Assembly (NCBI GenBank): GCA_008638375.1
Contig: CM018052.1
Span: forward strand, 12,793,506-12,857,505
Length of the DNA stretch: 64,000 bases
Direction: 5' to 3'
Origin: Nyssa sinensis
Lineage: Eukaryota > Streptophyta > Magnoliopsida > Cornales > Nyssaceae
Shown here: positions 46,195 to 59,054 of the stretch, in pieces
Numbering within the stretch: position 1 is the first letter of the stretch
How the letters are laid out: each line of letters begins with the position of its first letter
Position numbers and translations under genes: made by a program
The notes under the pieces: generated by a model
What the model saw: the letters and a program-made list of their open reading frames with translations, nothing else
The model's database searches: none
Told to the model about the DNA's origin: nothing

Positions 46195-49100
46195 ATAACT
46201 AATGAAATACACGTGCTCAAACTTAAGGTACACCATTCGGATGCCCAGTTTGAAATTTATGCAAAAAAAAGAAAAGAAAAGAGACTTAAGTATTGAAAAC
46301 AGCCTCTTTTAGGCCTTTAACCACCCAAAATTACCGAAAATAGTCAAACCACCACCAAACCAGTTCACACACCTCTAAACTTATGAGTAACACATGCTCA
46401 AACTTACAAAACACAATTAGGTGCCTGGTTTGCAACTTACATAAAAAAAAGGACTTAAGATTACAAAACAGCCCCTTTTGGGCCTTTGACAACCCAACAA
46501 GCACGAAAATGGTCAAATCACCACCAAAATAGATCACACACCTCACAACTAATAAAATACACATGCCCAAACTTACAGTATATAATTCAGATTCCTGGTT
46601 TGCAACTTATGCAAAAACAAAGGAACTTAAGTGTCTAAAATGGCCCCTTTTAGGTCTTTGATACCCCAAAATGCCCAAAAATTTTCAAACTAGTTCACAA
46701 ACCTCATAACTAATAAAATACACATGCTCAAACTTACGATACACAATTTTGATACCCGGTTTGCAACTTATACAAAAAAAAATGGACATTGGTGTCTAAA
46801 CAGCCCCTTCTGGCAATTCGCCGACCCAAAATGCCCGAAAATAGTGAAAACACCACCAAACTAGTTAACACACCTTGCCACTAATATAATACACATGTTC
46901 AAACTTACTATACACAATTTGGATGCCCGGTTTGCAACTTATGCGAAAAAAGGACTTAAGTGTCAAACACAGTCCTTCTTGAAACTTTGACCGCACAATG
47001 TTCTTGAAAATTGTCAAACCACCACCAAAATAGAGAAAACACCTCATCACTAATGAAATTCACATGCGAAAACTTACAAAATACAATTCAGATGCTTGTT
47101 TTTCAACTGATGTAAAAAAAAAAAGGACTTTAAGTGTCGAAAACGACCCCTTTTGAGCCTTTAACAGCCCAAAATACTCGAAAATGGTTAAACTACCACC
47201 AAACCATTTCAAAAACCTCAAAAATAATGAAATACACATGCTAAAACTTACAAAACACAATTCAAATGCCTGGTTTGCAACTTATGTAAAAAAAAAAAAA
47301 AGGGACTTAGGTCGAAAATGGCCCATTTTGGGCCTTTGACCTCCCAAATTGCTTGAAAATGGTCAAACCAGCACCAAACAAGTTCACACACCTCTAAAAA
47401 AATGAAATACAGGTACTTAAACTTACAAAACACAATTCAGATGTCCATTTTGTAACTTATGCAAAAAAAGGGACTTAAGTATCTAAAACGGCCCCTTTTG
47501 GATCTTTGACTGCCCAAAAATGGTCATATCTCCACCAAACATGTTCACGCACCTCAAAACTAATATAATACATGTTCTCAAACTTTCAAAACACAATTAG
47601 GATTCCTAGTTTGAAACTTATGGAAAAAAAAAAGGGACTTATGTGCCAAAAATGGCCCTTTTTGAGCCTTTGATCGCCCAAAATGCCCGAAAATGGTGAA
47701 ACCACCACAAAACCAGTTCACACACATCAAAACTAATGAAATATATGTGTTTAAAACACAGTTTAGCTGCCCTGTTTGCAACTTATCTAAAAAAAAGGAC
47801 TTCAGTGTCAAAAATGGCCTATTTTGGGCCTTTGATCACCCAAAATTACCGAAAATGATCAAACCTCCACTAAATTTGTTCACACACCTCCACTAAAGTT
47901 TTCACACACCTATAAACTAATGAAATATACATGCTTAAACTTATAAAGTACAATTTGGATGCCCGGTTCGCAACTTGTGCAAGAAAATGGGATTTAAGTG
48001 TTAAAAATTGCCCCTTTTGGGCCTTTGACCTCCCAAAAAGCACAAAAATGGTCAAATCACCACCAAAATAATTCACACACCTCAAAACTAATAAAATACA
48101 GGTGCTCAAACTTATGGTATTCAATTCGGATGTCTGGCTTGTAACTTATGCAAAAAAAAAAAAAAAAGACTTAAGTTTTCGAAACAACCCCTCTTGCTTC
48201 TTTACCCCCCCAAAATGCTTGAAAATGGTCAAACCACCACCAAATGAGTTAACACACCTCTAAACTAATTAAATACACATGATCAAAATTACAAAACACA
48301 ATTTAAATATCCATTTTGCAACTTAAGCCAAAAAAGGGTTCTAAGTGTCTAAAATGGCCCATTTTCGGCCTTTGACCCCACAAAATACCCAAAAAATGGT
48401 CAAAACTATTCAAAAACCTTACCACTAATAAAATACACATGTTCAAACTTACGGTACACAATTTTGATGCCTGGTTTGTAACTTATGCAAAAAAAAAAAG
48501 GGAACTTAAGTTTCGAAAATGGCCTATGTTAGGCCTTTGACCCCCAAAAATTCCCAAAAATGGTCAAACCACCATCAAAACAGTTCACACACCTCTAAAA
48601 TAATGAAATGCATGTTCTCAAACTTAAGAAAAAAAAACACACAATTTGGATGTCAGGTTTGCAACTTATGCCAAAAAAAAAAGGATTTAGGTGTCTAAAA
48701 TAACCCATTTTGGGCCTTTGAGGCCCCTCCCCCCCCCCCCAAATGCACAGAAGTGGTCATACCACCATCAAACCTCACAACCAATAAAATACACATGTTC
48801 AAACTTACAATCCACAATTCGGATGCCTGGTTTTCGACTAATGCAAAAATAGGGGACTTATGCGTCTAAAATGACCCATTTTGGCAATTTAACCACCCAA
48901 AATGCTCGAAAATGGTAAACCACCACCAAAATAGTTAATACACCTCACTAATAATAAAATACAAGTGCTCAAACTTATGGTACACAATTCGGATGCCTAG
49001 TTTCCAACTTAGGCAAAAAAAAAAAGACCTAAGTATCAAAAATGACCCCCTTTTGGAACTTTGACCGCCCTAAATGCTCGAAAATGGTCAAACCACCATC

Positions 49101-52100
49101 AAACCAGTGACCAAACCTCACAAATAATGAAATACACTTGATAATACTTCCAAAACACAATTTGGATGCCCTGTTTGCAACATATGCAAAAAAAAAATGA
49201 CTTATGTGTCAAAAATAGCCCCTTTTAGGCCTTTGACTGCCAAAAATGCCCGAAAATGGTCAAATCACAACCAAACTAGTTCTCAAACAGCTCAAAAATA
49301 ATAAAATACGCATGCTCAAACATATGGTACAAAATTTAGATCTCCGTTTTGCAACTTATGCAAAAAAAGTGTTTTACATGTCGAAAACGGTCCCTTTTGG
49401 GCCTTTAACCCCCCCCCCAAATGCCCGAAAAAGGTCAAACCACCACCAAACCAGTTCAAACACCTCAAAACTAATGAAATATATGTGCTCTAACTTACGG
49501 TACTCAATTCAGATGCCCAGTTTTCAAATTATGCAAATAAAAGTGACTTAACTATTGAAATGACCCCTTTTGGGCCTTTAATTCCCTAAAATGCTTGAAA
49601 ATGGTCAAACCAATTCACACACCTCAAAAATAATGAAATACACATGTTCAAACTTACAAAACACAATTCAAATGCCCGGTTTGCATCTTATACAAAAACA
49701 ATGGACTTGGGTGTTAAAAACGGTACCTTTTGGGCCTTTAACCACCCAAATTGCTCGAAAATGGTCAAACCATCACCAAAATAATTCACAAACTTCTAAA
49801 ATAATTAAATACACTTGCTAAAACTTACAAAACATGATTCCAAAGCTTGGTTTGCAACTTATTGAAAAAAATGGGACTTATGTCTTAAATGGCCCCTTTT
49901 GAACCATTGACCCCCCCAAAAAGCCCGAAAATGGTCAAACCATTGCAAAAAATTTTCACACACTTCACAACTAATAAAATGCATGTGCTCAAACTTACAG
50001 TATACAATTCAGATGCCCGATTTGTAACTTATGTAAAACAAATTACTTAAATGTCAAAAATAGCCCATTTTAGGCCCCCAAAATGCTTGAAAATCATCGA
50101 ACCACCACCAAAATAGTTCACACACCTCAAAAATAATGAAATACACATTCTGAAACTTACAAAACACAATTTGGATGACTAATTCGCAACTTATGCAAAA
50201 TAAAAGGGACTTAAGTGTCGAAAACAACCCATTTTTGGCCTTTAATTACCCAAAATGCCCCGGAAAAGGTCAAACCCCAAAAAATATAGTTCACACACCT
50301 CTAAGAAAATTAATACACATAATAAAAATTAAAAAAACATAATTCAAATGCCTAGTTTGCAACTTATGAAAAAAAAAAGACTTAAGTGTCCAAAATGGCC
50401 CATTTTGGACACTTGAACGCCTAAAATACCCGAAAATGGTCAGACCATCACAAAACTAGTTCACACACTTCAATACTAATGAAATACATGTGCTAAAACA
50501 TATAGAACATAATTTGGATGCCAGATTTGTAACTTATGCCAAAAAAAAGGACATAAGTGTCTAAAATGGACCTTTTTGGACCTTTAACCGCCCAAAATAA
50601 CCGAAAAGGGTCAAACCCCCACCAAACTAGTTCACACACCTCACAACTAATAAATTTCACATGCTCAAACTTACTAAAAACAATTTGGATGCCCGATTTC
50701 CATCTTATGAAAAAAAAAAAGGACTTAAGTGCCAAAAATGACCCTTTTCATCATTTGACCCCACAAAAAGCCCAAAAAGTGGTCAAAACACTACCAAATC
50801 AGTTCACACACCTCAAAACTAATGAAATACATGTGTACAATATAATAAACCATAATTCAGATGCCCATTTTGCTACTTATGCAAAAAAAAAAAAAACAAA
50901 GACTTAAGTGTCTAAAACGACCCTTTCTGGATATTTAAGTGCCCAAAATACCTGAAAATGGTAAAACCACCACCAAAATAGTTCACACACCTCAAAACTA
51001 ATAAAATACACATGCTCAAGCTTATGGTACACAATTCAAATGCCCGGTTAGCAACTTATGCAAAACGAAAAGGACTTAAGTGTCTAAAATGGATCCTTTT
51101 GGACCTTTGACTGCCCAAAATCCATGTAAAGGGTCAAACCCCACCAAACAAGTTCACACACCTCAAAACTAATAAATTTCATGTGCTCAAGCTTACTAAA
51201 CACGATTCAGATGCACGGTTTACATTTTATGAAAAAAAAAGGACTTAAGCGCCAAAAATGGCCTTTTTCACCCTTTGACCCCCCAAAATGCCTAGAAACA
51301 GTCAAGACCCCACCAAACTAGTTCACACACCTCAAAAATAATGAAATACACATGTAAAATCTTATAAACCACAATTTGGATGCCCAATTTGCAACTTATG
51401 TGGAAAACAATGACTTAAGTGTCTAAAACGGCCCATTTTGGACATTTTACCGCTAAACCCAAAAATGGTAAAACCACCAGAAAACTAGTTCACACACCTT
51501 AAAACTAATAAAATGCATGTACTCAAGCTTATGTTGCACAATTCGAATACCCATTTTGCAACTTATGCAAAAACAAGTGAGTTAAATGTTAAAAACGACC
51601 TATTTTGGGCCTCTAACCGCCCAAAATGCCCGAAAATAGTCAAACCAGTTCACACACCTCAAAAATAATAAAATACACATGCTCAAACTTATGATACACA
51701 ATTCAGATGCCTGGTTTTCAACTTATGAAAGAAAAAAAATGACTGAAATGTCTAAAACGGCCCTTTTTGGGCCTTTGGCCACCCAAAATGCCCGAAAACA
51801 ATGAAACCACCAGCAAACTAGTATGCACATCTCTAAATAATGAAATACACATTCTCAAGCTTACAAAACACAATTTGGATGCCCAGTTTTCAACTTATGC
51901 AAAAAAAAAAAAAAGGACTTAAGTGTCAAAAATGGCCCTTTTTGGGCCTTTGACCCACCCAAAATGCTCAAAATGGTCAAACTACCACGAAACTAGTTCA
52001 CACACCACAAAACTAATGCAATAAACATGCTAAAACTTACAAAATAAAATTTGGATGCCCGGTTTGTAACTTATGCAAAACAAAAAGGGTCTTAAGTGTA

Positions 52101-52324
52101 AAAATGACCCCTTTTGGCCTTTGACTGCCAAAAAGCCTAAAAATAGTCAAAGCACCACAAAACTAGTTCCCACATATCTAACCTAATGAAATACACAAGT
52201 GATAACTTACAAAAACAAAATTCAAATGCCCGATTTTCAACTTATGCAAAAATAATGTACCTAAGTGTCGAAAATGGTCCATTTTGGTTCTTTAACCCCC
52301 CAAAATACCCGAAAATGGTCAAAC
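46195..52324. repeat. Satellite array, about 170-bp monomer, left block
   Basis: About 36 head-to-tail monomers. A typical unit has, in order, AATGAAATACACATGCTCAA, ACTTACAAAACACAATTCGG, ATGCCCGGTTTGCAACTTAT, GCAAAAAAAA-GGACTTAAG, TGTCGAAAATGGCCCCTTTT, GGGCCTTTGACCGCCCAAAA, TGCCCGAAAATGGTCAAACC, then ACCACCAAACCAGTTCACAC. Monomers diverge by substitutions, A-run length and small deletions. The unit is close to nucleosomal length, as in many centromeric and pericentromeric satellites. Minus-strand frames recurring in most units (for example ...WWWFDHFRAFWAVKGPK) are a by-product of the repeat, not genes. Confidence 0.92.
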
Positions 52325-55314
52325 TGTAATGACCTCAAAATTTTTTTTTTTATGTATAAAATTTTGTGGTTATTATTATTATTATTATTATTATTATTTA
52401 TTATTGTCATTATTAATATTATTATTATTATTACATGGGTGTTATGTATATGTAACATGTATATGTGTGTGGGATATTATAAATATGTATGTGTAGAATG
52501 ATGTATGTACATGTGTATGTGGATATGTATATGTATATATATAAAACAGTGCACCGTGTGTGTGTGTGTGTGGTGTTGGTGGAGTGTGTGTGTCTAGTGT
52601 GTGTGTGATGAGTGATATATATATATAGGTGTATATAGGGCAGCTTTGCATTAAATGCAAAGCTGCATTGGGGGGAAAAGCAGGGTGGCTGAACAGAGGG
52701 AGAGAAGTCAAGGAAAGGGGCTGGTGGTAAGAGACGTGAGGGAGTTGGTGAGTTGTGTATATGTGTTGGTCTCGGTTGGGAGAAGAGAAGGAAAAGAGAA
52801 ACAGAAAGCGAGAGAGAGAAAGAGAGTTCTGGAAAGGAGTCTTGGAGCTTGATTCAGGCTTGGAACCAGAGGGTGAAAGAGGTGCACGGCTAGAGAGAGA
52901 AACCCAACAGAAAAACCGTAAGTGACCCATTTCTGTTTTAATTTTTTTAAAAGCATAATAATTGATTTGATGTATATGATCTTAAAGAGCATGTTATAAG
53001 GAAAAGAATGAGATAAAATGGTCGAGAAACTAGGGAGAAAACTCGAGTTGCAGGTTTCGATTATGGGAGTTGAGTCTTGACATTTTATGTGTAGAACTCG
53101 GTTTAAATGATAGGGAACGAACCCTAGGAGGTGCAGAAACCCATTAGGTTAAAAATGGAGGTTAAACCGTGATCGAAGAGTCACGAAAATGAAAGAATAG
53201 GGTCGGCCGGAGTGTTGACCGGAACCTTTGAGCCCTATTTCGTGAAGATCTAGTGGCTTAGATCCAAAATCGACCTTGGATATGGAATCTACGTGAAAAA
53301 CCGAAGAGAACCACGTTTTGAAAACCTGAAAATTCCACCGGAAAAATGTTGCCAGCGCCGGGAAGGCGCCGGAACCCTACTGGTGCATCGCCGAAAAAAT
53401 GGGGAAGAAGGGGGGGACGGCCGGGTCCGGTCCGGGTCCGGTTCGAGTTCGGGTCGGGCTTGGGCGATCCGCCACTGCCACGTGTCGTCCTGTGGTTTTA
53501 AATTAAAATGGGAATGGGGCTATTTGGCTACGGGTATAAGAAATTGAAATTGAAAAATTGAAACAGGAACAGGGATATCCTATCCCTGTTCTGGACTAAT
53601 CCCTGTTTGGGTAACCGAATTGAGAATAAGAAAATTAGAAATTACAAATTGAACCCTGAACTTTTGAAAATTAAACTTGACCCCAGAACTTTAGGAAAAT
53701 TACAATTTGACCCCCCAACTGTTGACTAATTATGTTTTGACCCCTCCTAAATAAAATATTAATAAAATATTAATTAAATTAATTAATTAATTAGTTAATT
53801 TAATTATTTAAATATTCTAAAATAATCCGGAGTCCAAATGGGACAAGTCATTAGTGTATTTTGACTATCTCGACCATTCTGAGACCAATGGTGAGGTCCG
53901 TTTTATGAGACGGGGTCCCAAAAAATAAAAGACCCGTAGTAACCTTTAAAATTACCAAAATGCCCCTGAATTGAAGTACAATCAAACGAACTTCGAATTA
54001 AGTAAACAAATAGTGAAACTTTATTATCTCAAGCATTCCGGACTCAACCGTGGAGTCCAAATTGTGAAAAGAGGTCACGAAATGTAAGGACCCGTGAAAA
54101 GTGCAAAATGACTGTTTTGCCCTTTTGAACCCAAATGTCCGAATTGAGTTCTACGAAAACCTAAACTTATTTTCTTCGACGTCCTAGACTCAATGGCAGA
54201 ATTTAATTTAGCAGAGTAGAAACCTATGAATTAAAGACATAAAATTTGATGAATAGCATAAATTCAAATGACAATAGACTGAGTTGTAATTTATGCTTTT
54301 AGGGACACTGACAGGACAGGAGAGGGCGATCTGACCTCCTGCATTTTCATTGACCAGTTCAGTTACGTATCGTGCACGATCTTCTAGGGTTGAGACCAAC
54401 CCGTCAGGTATGGTGTTTTGCTAATGTTAGAAATGAAGTTAAGTTAGGAATGTTCTGTGAATGACTAGAATGACTTATGTGTTTATGTGGAATGTGTTTA
54501 CTTGATGATTTGGAGTTGGTTGTTCACATGCTTACATGTTACTTGTACTTTATGAAAATTTAGTGAATGATGAACGTGAATCATGACATGTGTTTAAGTT
54601 GATTATATGAGATATGCTTGCATGTGAAATCAGCTGGTGATTTATGTATTATTGTCTCGAGCATGCTATATTGTGGAAACCATGTTTCATTGAGATTGCA
54701 TTGGCATATTGGCATATGGTGAATCCTTTTAGAACATGGCGTGGGTTGAGCACGTGGTGCTTTGCATTATGAGGGTGTAGATCCTGTGGTGAAAAACCCA
54801 AAATTGGCCATTGCATTGGTACTCCGTGCCATCGGGAAGTACCCGTAAGCGAGACATGGGTGTGGCATAGAGTTGTGCATGGGTGCGTCATGCATACCAC
54901 TCATATATTACTACGATGCTTTGAATGACATTTAGATATAAATGTACACTTTGCACATGCCACGCCTTAGCTTTATTTCTTGCATTAGCACTTCATCATA
55001 CCAGTAGTTGAGCTAACCCATTCGTGGGCAACATTTTTCAGATGAGGATACTCCAGCCACTTGAGACTCTATGATACCTCGATAGGGTGAAGCACTTGGC
55101 ATATTTTGGTCCATGGGACTTATATTTTGTAATGTAAGGGCTTAAGCCCGAATGACCTATGAACAATGCAGTTGTGAGATGTACTTTATGTTATTTTATG
55201 CATTGATGGGAATGGATGCTTGTTTAGTGGATTTATTTACATTTGTCCTTTTATTTATTTTATTTTCTGTCTTGTCAGTCGCGCCTCGGGTTTGTAGAAA
55301 TTCGGGGCGTGACA
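52325..55314 (+). mobile_element. Solo LTR 4 inserted in the satellite, TSD CAAAC
   Basis: 2,990 bp from TGTAATGACCTC to TTCGGGGCGTGACA, flanked by CAAAC at 52320-52324 and 55315-55319. The satellite monomer continues in phase across the insert (GGTCAAAC / CAAACCACC). Features include an (ATT)n run, (TG)n runs, a TATA-like stretch near 52610-52635, a GA-rich exon-like block followed by a GTAAGTGAC donor at 52918, three diverged units of about 150 bp (53880-54200), an intron-like segment 54408-55041 with donor CAG|GTATGGTG and acceptor ATTTTTCAG|ATGA, and the GGTGAAAAACCCAAA block. No gag or pol. Minus-strand frames at 52442-52992 are low-complexity. Confidence 0.87.
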
Positions 55315-57660
55315 CAAACCACCACCAAAGAAGTTCACACACCTCAAAAATAATCAAATAAACATGTTGAAATTTACAAAACACAATTCAGATGCCCAGT
55401 TTGCAACTTATGCAAAAAAAAAAGGACTTAAGTATTGAAAACGACCTATTTTGGGCCTTTGATTGTCCAAAATGCCCGAAAATTGTGAAACCACCACAAA
55501 CCCATTTCACACACCTCTAAAATAGTGAAATACACATGCTTAAACTTACAAAACACAATTCGGATGCCTAGTTTACAACATATGCAAAAAAAAAAAAAAA
55601 AGTGACTCAAGTGTCGAAAATGGCCTCTTTTGTGCCTTTGACTGCCCAAAATGCCTGAAAATGGTCAAACCACCACTAAATCAGTTCACACAACTCACAA
55701 ATACTGAAATACATGTGCTCAAAATTTTGATACACAATTCGGAGTCCCGATTTGCAACTTATGTAAAAAATAAGGACTTAAGTGTTTAAAACGGCTCATT
55801 TTGGGCCTTTGACCCCCCAAAATGCCCATAAACGGTCAAACCACCACAAAAAAAGTTCAAACACCTCAAAAATAATTAAATACATGTGTTAAAACTTACA
55901 AAACACAATTTAGATGCTCGGTTTGTAACTTATGCAAAAACAATTGACTTAAGTGTCTAATACAACCCTTTTGTACCTGTGACTACCTAAAATGCCCAAA
56001 ACCAATCAAAACACCAGAAAATCAGTTCACACAACTCAAAAATAATAAAATACAAATGCTCAAACTTATGGTACACAATTCAAATGTCCATTTTGTAAAT
56101 TATGCAAAAAATAAGTGACATAAATGTTGAAAACGACCCCTTTTGGGCCTTTGACCACCCAAAATGCCTAAAAATGATCAAACCACAACCAAATCAGTTC
56201 AGAAACATCTAAAATAATCAAATACATGAGCTCAAACTTACAAAACACAATTCAGAAGCCTAGTTTGCAACTTATGCAAAAAATAGAAGGTACTTAAGTG
56301 TGAAAAACAACCCCTTTTGGCCCTTTGACCTCCCAAAATGCTCAAAAATGGTCAAACCACCACCATACCAGTTCAAACACCTCAAAACTAATGAAATAAA
56401 TGTACTCAAACTTACAAAACACAAATCGGGTGCCTGGTTTGCAACTTATGCAAAAAAAAAATGGACTTAAGTGTCGAAAATGGCCCTTTTTAGGCCTTTG
56501 ATTGCCCAAAATGCCCAAAAACTAGTAAACCACCACCCAACCAATTCACACACCCCTAAAATAATAACATACACATACTCAAACTTACAAAAATCAATTC
56601 GGAATCCAGTTTGCAACTTACGCAAAAAATAAAAGAGAGTTAAGTGTGAAAAAATAGCCAATTTTGGGCCTTTGATCGCCCAAAATGGTCAAACTACTAC
56701 CATACAAGCTCACACACCTCAAAAATAATTAAATACATGTGTTTAAATTTAAAAAACACAAATTGGGTGCCCGTTTTGCAGCTTCTGCAAAAAGAAAAGG
56801 GACTTATGTGTTGAAAACAGCCCCTTTTGGGCCTTTGATCCCCCAAAATGCCCAAAAATGGTCAAACCACCACCAAAATAGTTCACACACCTATAAAATA
56901 ATAAAATACACATGCTCAAACTTACAAAATACAATTTAGAAGCCTGGTTTTCAACTTATGCAAAAAATAAAAGGGACCTAAGTGTGAAAAACGGCCCCTT
57001 TTGGGCCTTTGACGGCCTAAAACTCTCGAAAAAAGTCAAACCACCACCATACCAGTTCACAATCCTCAAAACCTAATGAAATACATGTACTCAAACTTAC
57101 AAAAAAAAAAAAATTGGATGCCCGATTTGTAACTTATGCAAAAAGAAAATGTACTTAAATGTCAAAAATGGCCCCTTTTGGGCCTTTGATCGTCCAAAAT
57201 GCTCGAAAATGGTCAAACCACCACCACACCAGTTCACACACCTCTAAAATAATATAATACATGTGCTCAAACTTAAAAAAAAAATAATTTAAAAGCTCAG
57301 TTTGCAACTTATGCAAAAAAAATGGACTTAAGTGTCTAAAACTGTCCTTTTTGGACATTGGACTGCCCAAAATGCTCAAATATGGTCAAACCACTACCAA
57401 ACCAATTTACACACCTCACAACTAATAAAATACATGTGCTCAAACTTACGGTACACAATTCAGATGCCTATTTTGCAACTTATGCAAAAAAAAGTGACAT
57501 AAGTGTCGAAAACATCCCTTTTGGGCCTTTGACCGCCTAAAATGCCTGAAAATGGTCAAACCATTACCAAACAAGTTCACACACCTCTAAAGTAATAAAA
57601 TACATGTGCTCAAACTTACGGCATACAATTCAAATGCTCGGTTTGGAAGTTATGCAAAAT
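55315..57660. repeat. Satellite array, right block
   Basis: About 14 further monomers of the same ~170-bp satellite, continuing in the same orientation after solo LTR 4 and ending near GGTTTGGAAGTTATGC at about 57655. Divergence is similar to the left block, so the two were one array before the LTR inserted. Confidence 0.92.
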
Positions 57661-58019
57661 AAATATGTAATTTTATAATTTTCTTAATATTTTTTACTCA
57701 CAGCTAATAATTGTGAATTTCTCTTTTTAGATTACTAGATTCTTGTGTCAGTAGGGAGATGCACTGGGTTGGGCCAACAACTTTTTTTTTTCTTCTTTTT
57801 CAAACATTAAGCTGTATATTTGGAACAATTTTTAATTTATTGCACGAATTTGAATTTGTACTTAAATTTGTATTTTTAATTAAATTTTGTTATATTTATG
57901 GCACAAATTTCATATCTCTATTGTTACGTACGCGATTGTATTATATTATTGATGACATAGTTTTAAACAGGTGAAAATTGAATGTAAAAAATGCAGGTGT
58001 GGGAAAAAAATGTAAAAAC
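57661..58019. other. AT-rich stretch after the satellite
   Basis: No supported gene. The 57759-57974 open frame is phenylalanine- and leucine-rich, comes from T-rich DNA and has no motif. Confidence 0.35.
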
Positions 58020-58540
58020 ATTATTAGCCACGCACACTATGCGCCACTAATAATGAACTATTAGCAGTGCACGGTGTATGCCACTAATAGTCCATTATTA
58101 GCGTCGTTCATGCGTGTGTCTCTAATGATGCCTTTTCACCAACGCACTCATGAAAGCTGCTAATAATGGAATAGCGGCACACGCATGAACACCGTTAATA
58201 ATGGACTATTAGTCACGTTCATGCATGCGCCACTAATAGTCCATTATTAGCGACGTACGTTTGAGTGCCATTAATAATGGACTATTAGCGGCATTTAATA
58301 GCTTCTAGTGTAATTTTTAGCAACACTTATTAGTGGCATGTTAAAACGCCACTAATAGGGTATTAATAGTGGCACTTTTGGGTTGAATGTCGCTGATAGT
58401 ATTTGTGACACTTCTATTAGCGGCGATAGTAGCAACACGCATGTGAACGCCACTAAAGGTCATTAGTAGCATTTATTTGTTTATTAGCGGTGCTTATAAA
58501 TGCTGCTAATAGTGTTGTTTCTTTTAGTATGGCTAGAAGG
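58020..58540. mobile_element. CACTA-like subterminal repeat region
   Basis: More than ten short motifs of the type GCCACTAATA and TATTAGTGGC occur in both orientations, separated by variable GCAC/GTTCATGCGTG sequence. This dense inverted subterminal pattern is typical of plant CACTA (En/Spm) elements. Possible ends are CTTCTAGTG at 58316 and TTTCTTTTAGTATG near 58530, both resembling the ...TCTTGTAGTG end. No transposase is seen and no 3-bp target duplication could be fixed. Confidence 0.5.
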
Positions 58541-59054
58541 ATTTCTAAAAGGTGATTATGACCTCAAAATTTTCTGCACATGAGTTAATGTTCTTTATGT
58601 TAATTGTGCAAGGAAATGGCTACCTATAGGATATTGTGAATGCTAGCAAAGAGGTTAACTTGGTGTACCTTTGAAAAGAGCAGGCTACCCAAGTAGCGTG
58701 AAAGCCACATTGAAAAATACAAAAGCATTTCATAAGAAATGTGATGTTAATGTTGGATAATATTGAGGGGGAGCTTGGTTGGAATAATTTTTTGTCCCAT
58801 ATCATCTAAGGCAATTCATTATAGTTGTTTGTACTTATTGATTGATAAATCATTCAACATTGTAGTGAAGTTACTGAGGCAAGATCAGCCTCATGAGATA
58901 AGTCTTTCAATTATCTGTTTAATCAAGACAAAATGAGCTATTATTATTCATTGACACTTACACAAAAACATTGACACTGGAAAAAGTTTAAAATCATTTT
59001 AATGCATGCAAGTGTGTGTGTGATAGATCAAATCAAAATGAAACCAACCACTTA
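58541..59054. other. Unassigned host segment left of solo LTR 5
   Basis: No recognised gene. It continues at 63179 after the solo LTR insertion. Confidence 0.35.

Noticed and set aside
52442..52992. Minus-strand frames of 162 and 94 codons in solo LTR 4
   Set aside because: Built from THTHTH and SSLSLS repeats antisense to (GT)n and (GA)n microsatellites.
46331..57379. Many minus-strand frames with recurring motifs such as WWWFDHFRAFWAVKGPK
   Set aside because: They come from the ~170-bp satellite monomer. They shift frame from unit to unit because 170 is not a multiple of three, and none has start, stop or length consistency.
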